From the NCBI GenBank assembly GCA_009838845.1, contig VXRD01000155.1, positions 1 to 64,000 of the forward strand: DNA of 64,000 nucleotides, in the 5' to 3' direction. Shown here piece by piece: positions 56,152 to 64,000 of the stretch; within the stretch, counting starts at the first letter, position 1; the number at the start of each line of letters is the position of its first letter. The notes below the pieces were generated by a model that saw nothing but the letters and a program-made list of their open reading frames with translations, was not told the origin of the DNA and made no database searches. Source of the DNA: Gemmatimonadota bacterium. GTDB taxonomy: Bacteria; Latescibacterota; UBA2968. The translations under genes were made by a program, and so were the position numbers.

Positions 56152-56748
56152 TTACTTCAGACAATGCGCCACTGCGTCCCTGTACGTTTCGAGCTCTGGG
56201 GTTTTCAGGTTCTTCACCTTGGCCAGATCATCCCATTTCCTGAGGTGCACGGCATTCTGATAGTAAGGATTGCTTTCGAACTCGGTCCTTTCCCGATCTG
56301 ACATGAGGCCTCCTTGCAGTTGGAAACTATGCTTAGAGGCTTCGGAAAGGGTGTTGTAGTAGGTCGAATCCGTGGTGCAGATGTATCGCTTGGCCGGAAC
56401 GTGAAGTTTCACCGGTTCGGTCACCGCCTCGATAAAAAAGGGCGCTATGTACGCGGCGCCCACTTCTTCGTGGAGAAAGTCCTGGGTATGGAAATCTGCG
56501 TTTTCTGCGTGTTCGTCCATCAGAAAATGGCCGATATCGTGCAATAGTGCGGCAGTTATCTGAATCGCGTCTCCATTGGCGAGCTGGGCCAGATTGGCGC
56601 ACTGGAGCGCGTGTTCGAGTTGCGTTACGACTTCGTCGTAGTGGGACTGGCCCCTCGCTTCCATGTAGGTGAACAGGGCATTTATTTTTTTTTCGGGACT
56701 GCCTTCGGCCAATTCGTTCGCGAGTGTTGGATCGACGTGTTCCTTCAT
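56152..56748 (-). CDS. HD-domain oxygenase-like protein (PhnZ-like)
   Basis: This 198-residue HD-domain protein matches the phosphonate-degradation HD oxygenase group that includes PhnZ, a diiron enzyme that cleaves the C-P bond of a hydroxylated aminophosphonate. Candidate iron ligands are His46 (QLEHALQ), His70-Asp71 (LLHDIGH), His93, His116 (LHVPAK) and Asp173 (KWDDLAK); the spacing agrees with PhnZ as I recall it. SKHSFQLQGGLMS and FESNPYYQNAVHLRKWDD are family blocks. No PhnY-type hydroxylase is adjacent. The gene is set in an ABC transporter array between two copies of an ATPase gene end. A phosphohydrolase or unknown role is the alternative. Confidence 0.8.
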   Translation of the reverse strand: MKEHVDPTLANELAEGSPEKKINALFTYMEARGQSHYDEVVTQLEHALQCANLAQLANGDAIQITAALLHDIGHFLMDEHAENADFHTQDFLHEEVGAAYIAPFFIEAVTEPVKLHVPAKRYICTTDSTYYNTLSEASKHSFQLQGGLMSDRERTEFESNPYYQNAVHLRKWDDLAKVKNLKTPELETYRDAVAHCLK

Positions 56749-56801
56749 TTTGGCACCATCTTTCTCTAAAAATGTTCGGGTGATAAATTTAATTGGAGGG
56801 A

Positions 56802-57476
56802 TTACAACTGCTCATCCCGGTCCAACCATCCGTCCGATAGGTGTACGATGCGGTCTCCGTAAGCGGCGTTTTTCTCTGAGTGCGTGCATTGGACAATGGT
56901 TACGCCTTCGGCATTCAGGTGTTTGAACAGGGTCATGATCCGCTCGCCTTCTGCCGAGTTTAAGTTGCCGGTTGGTTCGTCTGCCAGGATCAGTTTTGGC
57001 TGTGTGATCAATGCCCGGGCTATGCCTACCAGTTGTTGTTGTCCGCCGGATAACTGGTTGGGGAATAGTCGCTTTTTTGCCACGATGTTGAAGCGGTCCA
57101 GCATTTCGGCGATGCGGCCTTTGCGTTCAGCGCCTTTTACTTTTTGATACAGGAGGGGGGTTTCCAGGTTTTCGCCGACGGTTAGTTCGTCGATTAGATG
57201 GTAGCTTTGAAATACAAATCCGATGTGGTCGCGATGTAGCTCGGTCAATGCGCGTTCGTCCAGTTTGTGAACTGCGCGGTTGTAAAAATGGTACTCTCCA
57301 TTCGAGGCGGTGTCCAGCATGCCCAGGATGTGCAATAGGGTTGATTTGCCAGCGCCAGAGGGTCCCATGATGGATACAAATTCACCTTCGCGGATTTGCA
57401 GGTCAATGCGCCGCAGTACGAATGTTTTTACGATGCCGTTTTCGTAGTATTTTTCGATGTTTTTTAGTTCGATCAT
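56802..57476 (-). CDS. ABC transporter ATP-binding protein (LolD/MacB type)
   Basis: The 224-residue ATPase has Walker [10 protein letters not shown] at residues 38-46, the signature LSGGQQQ, and the Walker B segment [13 protein letters not shown]. It resembles the LolD/MacB group that drives periplasm-facing permeases. The ATP-binding features are intact. The partner permease is probably the one at 53635, now separated by the HD-domain gene and a copy of this gene's end. The final 85 bases are duplicated at 56055-56139. Confidence 0.93.
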   Translation of the reverse strand: MIELKNIEKYYENGIVKTFVLRRIDLQIREGEFVSIMGPSGAGKSTLLHILGMLDTASNGEYHFYNRAVHKLDERALTELHRDHIGFVFQSYHLIDELTVGENLETPLLYQKVKGAERKGRIAEMLDRFNIVAKKRLFPNQLSGGQQQLVGIARALITQPKLILADEPTGNLNSAEGERIMTLFKHLNAEGVTIVQCTHSEKNAAYGDRIVHLSDGWLDRDEQL

Positions 57477-57541
57477 GTCTGTCTCCTTATTAGCTATCAG
57501 CGGTTAGCTGTCAGTCCCCAGCCCTTCACACTTCACACTTC

Positions 57542-57799
57542 CTATGCGCGGCGTTCGAACAGGATAGATACCTCGTGTTCGGATGGTTCGCCAATTTCTA
57601 CGAGCGACCATTCCTGGTCGTAGTTTTCCACAATCCGTTTCAAACTCGTTACTCTCTGTTCATGGGGTTCGGCGTGTTCCTCCCAGGCGAATAGTTCCAT
57701 GCGGTAATCGTATTTTCTGCTTTTGCCGTTTACCACTACGGTTACTTCCACGGTGTCTTCGGCGTCCAGAGGTGGCAATTTGATCGAGATTTTGGGCAT
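57542..57799 (-). CDS. Small hypothetical protein in the ABC array
   Basis: I do not recognise this 85-residue protein. It has an alternating beta-rich start (MPKISIKLPPLDAEDTVEVTVVV) and a charged remainder, with no signal peptide or membrane helix. The start at 57799 has GGAGA six bases upstream; an in-frame start 18 bases earlier lacks one. It lies between a permease and an ATPase gene on the minus strand and could be a cytoplasmic subunit or a regulator of the array. The function is unknown. Confidence 0.65.
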   Translation of the reverse strand: MPKISIKLPPLDAEDTVEVTVVVNGKSRKYDYRMELFAWEEHAEPHEQRVTSLKRIVENYDQEWSLVEIGEPSEHEVSILFERRA

Positions 57800-57826
57800 G
57801 GTGATTCTCCGGAACAACGGTCAGGG

Positions 57827-57857
57827 GGTGACCACAGGGGGTCGCCCCTACTCATAC
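57827..57857. repeat. GGGGCG palindromic element, copy 2
   Basis: Directly at and after the permease stop the minus strand reads GAGTAGGGGCGACCCCCTGT, close to the element at 26285-26310. Both copies sit behind a permease gene. Confidence 0.55.
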
Positions 57858-60265
57858 CGCAGGGCGTCAACGGGATTGGAACGCGCAGCGCGGATGGCTT
57901 GAAGGCTTATGGTACACAGGGCGATGACAACGGCTAATAGGCTACACAGAATATAGATTTTTATGCCGGGTTCAATGCGATACGCAAAGCCGTTGAGCCA
58001 CTGTCCCATTGCCCAGTAGGCTATGGGCCAGGCGATGAGATTGGCAATGGTGAGGAGGAGTACAAATTCTCGTGACAACAGTGCAATAATCTCACTTACC
58101 GATGCGCCCAATACTTTGCGGATGCCTATTTCTTTGGTGCGCTGAGAAACAGATAGGGATGCGAGGCCGAATAAACCCAGACACGCGATTAAGATTCCAA
58201 ATCCCGATGCGTACCAGACGATTTGGAGCCAGCGCTGTTCTCTGCGGTATTGCTGGTTGACCTGTTGGTCCAGGAATGTAAATGCAAATGGGCGCGCGGG
58301 TTCTATTTTTTTCCAGGTTTCTCGCAGCAATTCAATACTGCCGTTTATGTCTTCTGGACGAATACGCACGAGAATGACGCTCGGGCCACCATCTGGCGAT
58401 GTGTGAAATACGATTGGGTCGATTTCGTTGTGAAGCGATTCGAAGTGAAAATTTTTCACCACGCCAACCACCTGGTGCGGCTCTGTTCTGTTCAGGACGG
58501 GAAAGGGTTGTCCAATGGGGTTATCCCATCCAAAAATATTTGCGAGTGTTTCATTGACAATTACGGCGCGGTTGGGGTCGCTGGGAAATTCTGGGGAAAA
58601 GTTTCGCCCCATTTTCAGATCGATGCCCAGTGTTTTCAGATAGGCTTCGTCAATCCACATGGACCAGATCCTGAGCAAGGTGCCATCGGGCAAGAGGTGG
58701 CCTCTCAGTTTTGTGCTGTTGATGAATGAATAGCCACCACCGGCAATATTTACGATGTGGTCGTGGTCGCGCAAGACTTCGCGCAAGCGCTGGAGGTTTT
58801 CGCGCGTGGCGTTGCGCAAGACGACGGTCTGCTCGCTGGTATATCCCAAATTTTTTGTTTGCAAATAATCCAGTTGTTGCGCCATGATTCCCGTGCAGAT
58901 CATCAATACGATTGACAAGGCATATTGCACGATGACGAGGGTGCTTGTGAAGGGTTTGCGCCGTTTTGTCCGCGTGTTGCCCTTGAATACCGATATGGGT
59001 TGTAATTTTGACAATATTAGTGCTGGATAACTGCCTGCGGCGAGTCCGACAAATACGAGTACACCTGTGAGCGCGACGATCAATTCCCAACCGGGGATGA
59101 GTGTCACTTCTCCGGCAATCATGGCGTTGAATACGGGTAAAAACAATCTGGCAAGTACCAGTCCCAGGATCAGGGCGAGCAAGCTCATGAACAGGGTTTC
59201 ACCCCAGAATTGTTGCATGACGTTGCCGCGATGTGCGCCCAATACTTTGCGCATGCCCACTTCCAGTGACCGCCGCGCCGAGTATCCGAGGGACAGGGTT
59301 GTGAAATTGATGCACGCGATCAACAGCACTGCTATGCCAATGGCTGATAGGACATAGGCGAACATGGGGCTGATGGTTTGTTCGTATCCTCCGGTTACTT
59401 CGTTTTGAAAATGAATTTTTACGAGTGGTTGTAATTGGAATTGAAATGCATCGGCGCGATCTTGAATGCGCCCCCATCTGATCCAGTTACTTCGCTGTCT
59501 GGTCAGTCGCTCGGTGGTAAATGTGGCGAGTTTTTCGTTTAATGCGGTCGCCTGATTCGCGTCGTGGATTTGAACATAAGTCGATACGCGCGCGCCCGAC
59601 GCATTCGACATTTGAAAATGCCATTTGTTATCTCGATACGCACTCTCAAAGGGGATGAGTATGTCATTTCCACGCATGCTCGAGGTCAGTGGCAATGCTT
59701 TCATAATGCCTGTGACGACATACTCCCGGGGGTCCCGAATGCCCTTGATACGCAGCGACTGGCCGATCACACGGGCGTAATTTTCTGTTTCATCAAAGTA
59801 TTTTTTCGCCACGCGCTCGCTGATGACCACGCTGTGCATGTCGTCAAGTGCGGTATTTGCATCTCCGGCTAATAGCGGATAGGTGAATATCTGCAAATAC
59901 GCGGGATCTATTAGTGCAATGCGTTCCCCAAATAGCTTATTCCCACGCTCGATAATCACATTTGAATTGGCAAATCGCGTTGTGTGAGCGATTTCTGGGA
60001 ATGTTTCTTTCAAGGCGGCTGCGAGTTCTGTCGGCTGTTTTACCGTTCGTGCGATTTCGCCTTCTTTCGTGATTTCCCGCGCCAATACCCGAAAGATCAC
60101 ATCTCTGTTTTTGTGAAATCGATCAAAAGACCATTGCTGATGTACTGCGGAAAAAATGAGCACACAGCACGCCATCCCTATCGCGAGTCCCAGGATGTTG
60201 ATTGATGCGTACAATTTGTTCCGCATCAAATTTCGCAGGGCGATTTTGAGATAGTTTGTAAGCAT
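57848..60265 (-). CDS. FtsX/MacB-type ABC transporter permease
   Basis: The 805-residue permease starts MLTNYLKIALRNLMRNK with a first membrane helix (INILGLAIGMACCVLIF), and shows the central group with YSARRSLEVGMRKVLGAHRG and the C-terminal group with EIGIRKVLGAS. It ends RSNPVDALRYE. It starts 12 bases after the ATPase at 60278, and a membrane fusion protein gene lies upstream, so ATPase, fusion protein and permease form a MacAB-like set. Whether it exports a drug, peptide or lipid cannot be read. Confidence 0.92.
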   Translation of the reverse strand: MLTNYLKIALRNLMRNKLYASINILGLAIGMACCVLIFSAVHQQWSFDRFHKNRDVIFRVLAREITKEGEIARTVKQPTELAAALKETFPEIAHTTRFANSNVIIERGNKLFGERIALIDPAYLQIFTYPLLAGDANTALDDMHSVVISERVAKKYFDETENYARVIGQSLRIKGIRDPREYVVTGIMKALPLTSSMRGNDILIPFESAYRDNKWHFQMSNASGARVSTYVQIHDANQATALNEKLATFTTERLTRQRSNWIRWGRIQDRADAFQFQLQPLVKIHFQNEVTGGYEQTISPMFAYVLSAIGIAVLLIACINFTTLSLGYSARRSLEVGMRKVLGAHRGNVMQQFWGETLFMSLLALILGLVLARLFLPVFNAMIAGEVTLIPGWELIVALTGVLVFVGLAAGSYPALILSKLQPISVFKGNTRTKRRKPFTSTLVIVQYALSIVLMICTGIMAQQLDYLQTKNLGYTSEQTVVLRNATRENLQRLREVLRDHDHIVNIAGGGYSFINSTKLRGHLLPDGTLLRIWSMWIDEAYLKTLGIDLKMGRNFSPEFPSDPNRAVIVNETLANIFGWDNPIGQPFPVLNRTEPHQVVGVVKNFHFESLHNEIDPIVFHTSPDGGPSVILVRIRPEDINGSIELLRETWKKIEPARPFAFTFLDQQVNQQYRREQRWLQIVWYASGFGILIACLGLFGLASLSVSQRTKEIGIRKVLGASVSEIIALLSREFVLLLTIANLIAWPIAYWAMGQWLNGFAYRIEPGIKIYILCSLLAVVIALCTISLQAIRAARSNPVDALRYE

Positions 60266-60277
60266 GCGGTTTTTCCG

Positions 60278-60955
60278 CTATTCCCTGATGTTCTCTGTGA
60301 CGACATGGCCGTCGAATAAGTGGATGATGCGATTCGCGTAGCCCGCGTCGTGCGAGTTGTGCGTCACCATCACGATTGTGGTGCCGTTTTTGTTCAGTTC
60401 GGTCAACAGATCCATGACTTCGTTGCCGTTTGCCGAGTCCAGATTACCCGTTGGCTCGTCTGCGAGGATGATGTTGGGGTTTGCTATGACGGCTCTGGCC
60501 ACGGCTACGCGCTGCTGCTGACCGCCGGACAATTGTTGCGGGAAATGCTTTTCGCGGTGTTTGATGCCCATGTATTCGAGGGATTCATCCAGGCGCTGTT
60601 TGCGCTCGCTGGCTGGTAAGCCCAGGTATAGCAGGGGCAGTTCCACGTTTTCGGCTACGGTCAGTTCGTCAATGAGGTTGAAACTTTGGAATACAAAGCC
60701 GATGTTTGACTTGCGGGTGTTGGCTCTTTGCCGCTCGGTGTGTTTGGATACTTCTTCTTCGTTCAGAAAGTATTCTCCGTCGCTGGGGTTGTCCAGCAGA
60801 CCGAGTACGTTCAAGAGTGTGGATTTGCCGCATCCCGATGGTCCCATTACGGCGACAAATTCGCCTTCGTCAATGTCTATGTTGACATTGTTCAGGGCGG
60901 TTGTTTCCACTTCTTCAGTGGTATAGACTTTCTGGAGGTTGACGGTTTTGATCAC
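60278..60955 (-). CDS. ABC transporter ATP-binding protein (MacB/LolD type)
   Basis: This 225-residue ATPase has Walker A GPSGCGKST at residues 38-46, signature LSGGQQQRVAVARAV, Walker [14 protein letters not shown] and a switch histidine in VMVTHNSHDAGYANRI. It is the ATPase partner of the permease at 57848. It follows the membrane fusion protein gene by 30 bases in the same operon. It is a different protein from the ATPase at 56802. Confidence 0.94.
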   Translation of the reverse strand: MIKTVNLQKVYTTEEVETTALNNVNIDIDEGEFVAVMGPSGCGKSTLLNVLGLLDNPSDGEYFLNEEEVSKHTERQRANTRKSNIGFVFQSFNLIDELTVAENVELPLLYLGLPASERKQRLDESLEYMGIKHREKHFPQQLSGGQQQRVAVARAVIANPNIILADEPTGNLDSANGNEVMDLLTELNKNGTTIVMVTHNSHDAGYANRIIHLFDGHVVTENIRE

Positions 60956-60985
60956 TTTACTGCTCCTTTCGTGAGAGCGATTAGC

Positions 60986-62344
60986 TTACCGCTTTAACAC
61001 CAACTTATCGATTTCTTCGTAATTGTCATATGACGATGTGACCACGCGCTCGCCGGGGGAGAGGCCGGCGAGGACTTCGAAGTATTCGGGGCTTTGGCGG
61101 CCTATGCGCACTTCGCGGCGTATGGCTTCGTCGCCTTCGACGACAAATACCCAGTTGCCGCCTGTTGTTTGATAAAATCCACCGCGCGGAAGCAAGAGGG
61201 CTTCTTCGGGTGCGTCGAGTTCCAATCGTATCTGTTCTGTTTGACCGCGCCGAATGCTTTGAGGTGTCGCATCCACAAAATCCATATCGACTTCAAATTG
61301 TCCTTCTAAGACTTCGGGAAAGACCCGACGGATTGTGAGTTCATAAGCTTCATCGTCGATTTCAATGGTGCCTTTGAGTCCTTTTGTGATTCTCGTAATG
61401 TAAAATTCATCGATGCCCACCCGCATTTTATAGGCGTCGAGTACATCGACCTGACCAATGCGCCTTCCCCTGTTCATCAACTGGCCGATTTCTGCATTTA
61501 ATTGGGATAATTGCCCGGCAATTGGCGCGCGCACAGTCAGGTTTTCCAATGGACGGCGCACATGCTCCAATTGCCGTTGCAAACTCCTGGCGCTCGTGTC
61601 CAGTGCAGCGAGTTGGTTGATGCGGTACAGCGAGTCCTGGCGTACTGTTTCCAATGCAAATGACCTGCGTTTTTGATCGTTTTGATATCGATCCCGCGCA
61701 CTTTCAAACAGGTCTTGGGAAGTCAATCCGCGTTCGAACAAAACTTTCTGTTTTTCGTGTTGGCGTTCTGTCTCCCGCAAGTTCAATTCAACGCGCATCA
61801 GTTCCTGGCGGTTGCGAATAGCCCGATTTTCCAGGTTCAACCGGGTGTTTTCCATGTTGTTGATTTGTTCAAATAAACGGGCTTCCTGGGTTAAAATATT
61901 TTGTTCCAGGGTGGGGTTTGACAATTTCAAAATGGGCATGCCTTTTTCGACCATTGTTCCTTCTTCGAGGAAGATTTCCTCTATTTGTCCGCCTTCCAGT
62001 GCGTCGATATAATATGTCTGAATTGGCAATACGGTGCCGCGCTGGACGGTAAATTCCTGAAAGGGACCGCGCGTGACTTCTGAGATGGTAATTCGATCGA
62101 CCTGTACATTGAGTCTGGCGCTGTGGTCGCCAAAGACAGCCATGTAGATCACGGCACACACAAATACCGCGATCCCGCCGATGCTGGCGATGCGCTTTGG
62201 TGTCCATACTTTTTTTTCGACTCTGCGGTCCATGCCGTCTTGGCCCGTGGCTTCCGGTGACGGTTGGGACGATGAAGAACCACTGCCTACAAAGCTGGGT
62301 ACGGCTTTCTTTTTTTGCGGATCATCTCGTTCGGGTGTTGACAC
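60986..62344 (-). CDS. Membrane fusion (periplasmic adaptor) protein
   Basis: The 452-residue protein has one membrane anchor at residues 51-72 (RIASIGGIAVFVCAVIYMAV) after a serine- and proline-rich cytoplasmic start. It then has the lipoyl-like and barrel domains of HlyD/MacA adaptors, with a long coiled coil between about residues 150 and 270. It would link the inner-membrane permease to an outer-membrane channel, so the cell has two membranes. It lies 30 bases before the ATPase gene. A promoter-like sequence is seen upstream. The channel gene is not in the window. Confidence 0.92.
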   Translation of the reverse strand: MSTPERDDPQKKKAVPSFVGSGSSSSQPSPEATGQDGMDRRVEKKVWTPKRIASIGGIAVFVCAVIYMAVFGDHSARLNVQVDRITISEVTRGPFQEFTVQRGTVLPIQTYYIDALEGGQIEEIFLEEGTMVEKGMPILKLSNPTLEQNILTQEARLFEQINNMENTRLNLENRAIRNRQELMRVELNLRETERQHEKQKVLFERGLTSQDLFESARDRYQNDQKRRSFALETVRQDSLYRINQLAALDTSARSLQRQLEHVRRPLENLTVRAPIAGQLSQLNAEIGQLMNRGRRIGQVDVLDAYKMRVGIDEFYITRITKGLKGTIEIDDEAYELTIRRVFPEVLEGQFEVDMDFVDATPQSIRRGQTEQIRLELDAPEEALLLPRGGFYQTTGGNWVFVVEGDEAIRREVRIGRQSPEYFEVLAGLSPGERVVTSSYDNYEEIDKLVLKR

Positions 62345-62388
62345 GTTTGTACCCTCTATCCAGAGTTTGGTGTGAATGCTGAATGGGA

Positions 62389-62417
62389 AAAATAGTCATA
62401 CTTTGAACAATATTCAA
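62389..62417 (-). promoter_or_regulatory. Possible promoter of the membrane fusion protein operon
   Basis: On the minus strand TTGAAT (62412-62417) and TATTTT (62389-62394) are 17 bases apart, each a four-of-six match. The -35 region overlaps a TTGAA/TTCAA dyad that could bind a regulator. Confidence 0.35.
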
Positions 62418-62446
62418 CTTTGTTTTGCGTCAATGGGACTCTTATT

Positions 62447-64000
62447 TTACTCCGTCCGCAAGGCATCCACTGGATTTGTCCGTGCGGCTTTGAGGGCTTG
62501 ATAGATCATGGTTGCAATTGCGAGCAAGAGCGCGAGAGCACCGCCTATGAGAAAATACACGGGATGTAGATTGATGCGATAGGCGAAGTCCTGCAACCAT
62601 CTGCCTGCAAACAGATAGGCTATGGGACTGGCGATCACACAGGCGATTATTACGAGTTTGACAAATTCTTTGGATAACAAACCAAAAATACTGAATACCG
62701 ATGCGCCCAGGACTTTCCGTATGCCGATTTCTTTTGTTTTTTGTTCTGCGCGAAACGATATAAGGCCCAATAGTCCCAGGCAGGCTACGAAGACTGTCAG
62801 TCCGGAAAACACGGTTAGGGCATTCCCCGTGCGGATTTCATTTTGATAACGCACATGTGTCAGGTCATCATTCAAAAACCAGAAAGAGAATGGGATTTGC
62901 GGTAAAAATTCATGCCATGTTTTTTCTATAAAAGCGAGTGTTTCCGGTATGTTCTGTGTGCCCAATTTGAGATAGAGAAATTTGGCGCCTCCCGTAAAAA
63001 CCCTGAATACAACGGGCCGGATGGTATTGTGCAATGTCTGAACGTGAAAATCTTTTACCACGCCTATCACATATCCCTCTGACTCTTTTTTTTCTTTGAA
63101 ACGCCTGCCAATAGGATCGTCCCATCCCAGATGTCTTACGGCTGTTTCATTTAAGATAAATGGCCGACCTTTTTCCTGATATGCTTGCAGTTTTTTGTTG
63201 TATTCTTGCCACTCTTCAAGAGTTATTATTTTGCCTGGCGGCCTTGGTGGTTCTGGTGCCAGACGGCCTGCCACGAGTTCGATGTTGAAGAAGTCCAGAA
63301 AATCGCGGTCAATATCAAACAGGCCCATCTGCCAATCGGCGTCACTGCCTTCAGCCTGAAACGTATCTGTCGCATGAGATCCCCCTTGTGGGAAACGGGT
63401 GGCTGTTGCTTTTAAAATATTTGGGTGTGCCGTGAACACCTCTTTTACCGTGGGAATGCGCCATCTCAGATCGTCTCGATTCCCGTGATGTATTTGCCGA
63501 GAATAGATGAAAATCGGTATGCCAACCACGAGTTCTTTGTCAAATCCGAGGTCTTTATTTCGGATATACGCGAGTTGCTCTTGTACGACAACAGTTCCTG
63601 TGATGAAAGCTATTGAAATTGCAAATTGAAAGATCACGAGTGCTTTTCGCAGTCCAACGTGTTTCGATCCGGGTATCCAATCTCCTTTTATTACCTGTGT
63701 GGGCAAAAATGATGAGAGTACAAATGCGGGATAACTTCCCGCGAGTACACCAACGCCCAGTCCAAATCCGATCAATCCGATCAGCCACCACAGATTTTCA
63801 GTGCTGTACAATGTCAGATCCCGCTGGATAAAGCTGTTAAACCACGGCAGGACCAGTTCAAATAGCGCGACAGCCACCACCATTGCAGCCAGTGACACGA
63901 GCACAGATTCGCCCAAAAATTGTCCGATCAATTGCTGGCGAGATGCGCCTACCACCTTTCGCAATCCCACCTCTCGCGCTCTGGTGGATGAACGCGCTGT
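62447..64000 (-). CDS. FtsX/MacB-type ABC transporter permease (5' end outside window)
   Basis: Only the C-terminal part is present; the start lies beyond base 64000. The visible residues begin TARSSTRAREVGLRKVVGAS, the central cytoplasmic loop of the family, followed by membrane helices, a large extracytoplasmic domain, EIGIRKVLGAS and three C-terminal helices. It ends RTNPVDALRTE, as do its paralogs. It lies upstream of the membrane fusion protein with about 100 bases between, so it may be the end of a separate transcript. Confidence 0.88.
   Translation of the reverse strand, partial: TARSSTRAREVGLRKVVGASRQQLIGQFLGESVLVSLAAMVVAVALFELVLPWFNSFIQRDLTLYSTENLWWLIGLIGFGLGVGVLAGSYPAFVLSSFLPTQVIKGDWIPGSKHVGLRKALVIFQFAISIAFITGTVVVQEQLAYIRNKDLGFDKELVVGIPIFIYSRQIHHGNRDDLRWRIPTVKEVFTAHPNILKATATRFPQGGSHATDTFQAEGSDADWQMGLFDIDRDFLDFFNIELVAGRLAPEPPRPPGKIITLEEWQEYNKKLQAYQEKGRPFILNETAVRHLGWDDPIGRRFKEKKESEGYVIGVVKDFHVQTLHNTIRPVVFRVFTGGAKFLYLKLGTQNIPETLAFIEKTWHEFLPQIPFSFWFLNDDLTHVRYQNEIRTGNALTVFSGLTVFVACLGLLGLISFRAEQKTKEIGIRKVLGASVFSIFGLLSKEFVKLVIIACVIASPIAYLFAGRWLQDFAYRINLHPVYFLIGGALALLLAIATMIYQALKAARTNPVDALRTE

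Overview
The window looks like part of a Gram-negative-type bacterial chromosome. It carries core replication genes, several MacB/LolE-like ABC permeases, and many formylglycine-type sulfatases with phytanoyl-CoA dioxygenase (PhyH) genes. That sulfatase and PhyH expansion resembles uncultured lineages such as Poribacteria or Latescibacterota; this placement is inference from gene content only. I saw no rRNA, tRNA, transposase, integrase or CRISPR array.

Layout. Bases 1-468 hold no gene but a cluster of DnaA-box-like 9-mers, a candidate origin or dnaA regulatory region. An AlkA-type glycosylase and a sulfatase follow on the + strand. From 11.06 kb down to 2.48 kb runs a nine-gene minus-strand series: alcohol dehydrogenase, SDR, cupin, two sulfatases around a small protein, 2-hydroxyacid dehydrogenase, Gfo/Idh/MocA oxidoreductase and a sialidase-fold protein. 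Homoserine dehydrogenase (+) converges on the minus-strand block dnaN-recF-dciA-gyrB-gyrA (12.5-19.9 kb), with addA-addB just upstream (20.1-26.2 kb). A lone ABC permease follows. The 28.8-33 kb stretch is an accessory zone with an AT-rich orphan gene, a beta-propeller protein, DUF433 and AbrB antitoxin-like genes between 20-bp direct repeats, REP-like hairpins and a gene-end remnant.

From 33 to 50 kb, minus-strand operons combine four TPP, sulfatase and hydrolase genes (including a GH117 enzyme and a hydrolase fused to a SAM-hydrolase-like barrel) with a second sulfatase, GH2, PhyH, oxidoreductase and flavoprotein set. They are interrupted by a two-gene ATPase/TOPRIM module with its own promoter. 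None of the six sulfatases nor the GH2 and GH117 enzymes shows a signal peptide, so the sulfated carbohydrate or glycoside is probably taken up and degraded in the cytoplasm; no uptake system is visible here. From 50 kb a second TPP enzyme and a PcfJ-like protein (+) face a minus-strand array of ABC permeases, two ATPases and a membrane fusion protein. A PhnZ-like HD-domain gene sits inside this array, flanked by two copies of the 3' end of an ABC ATPase gene.
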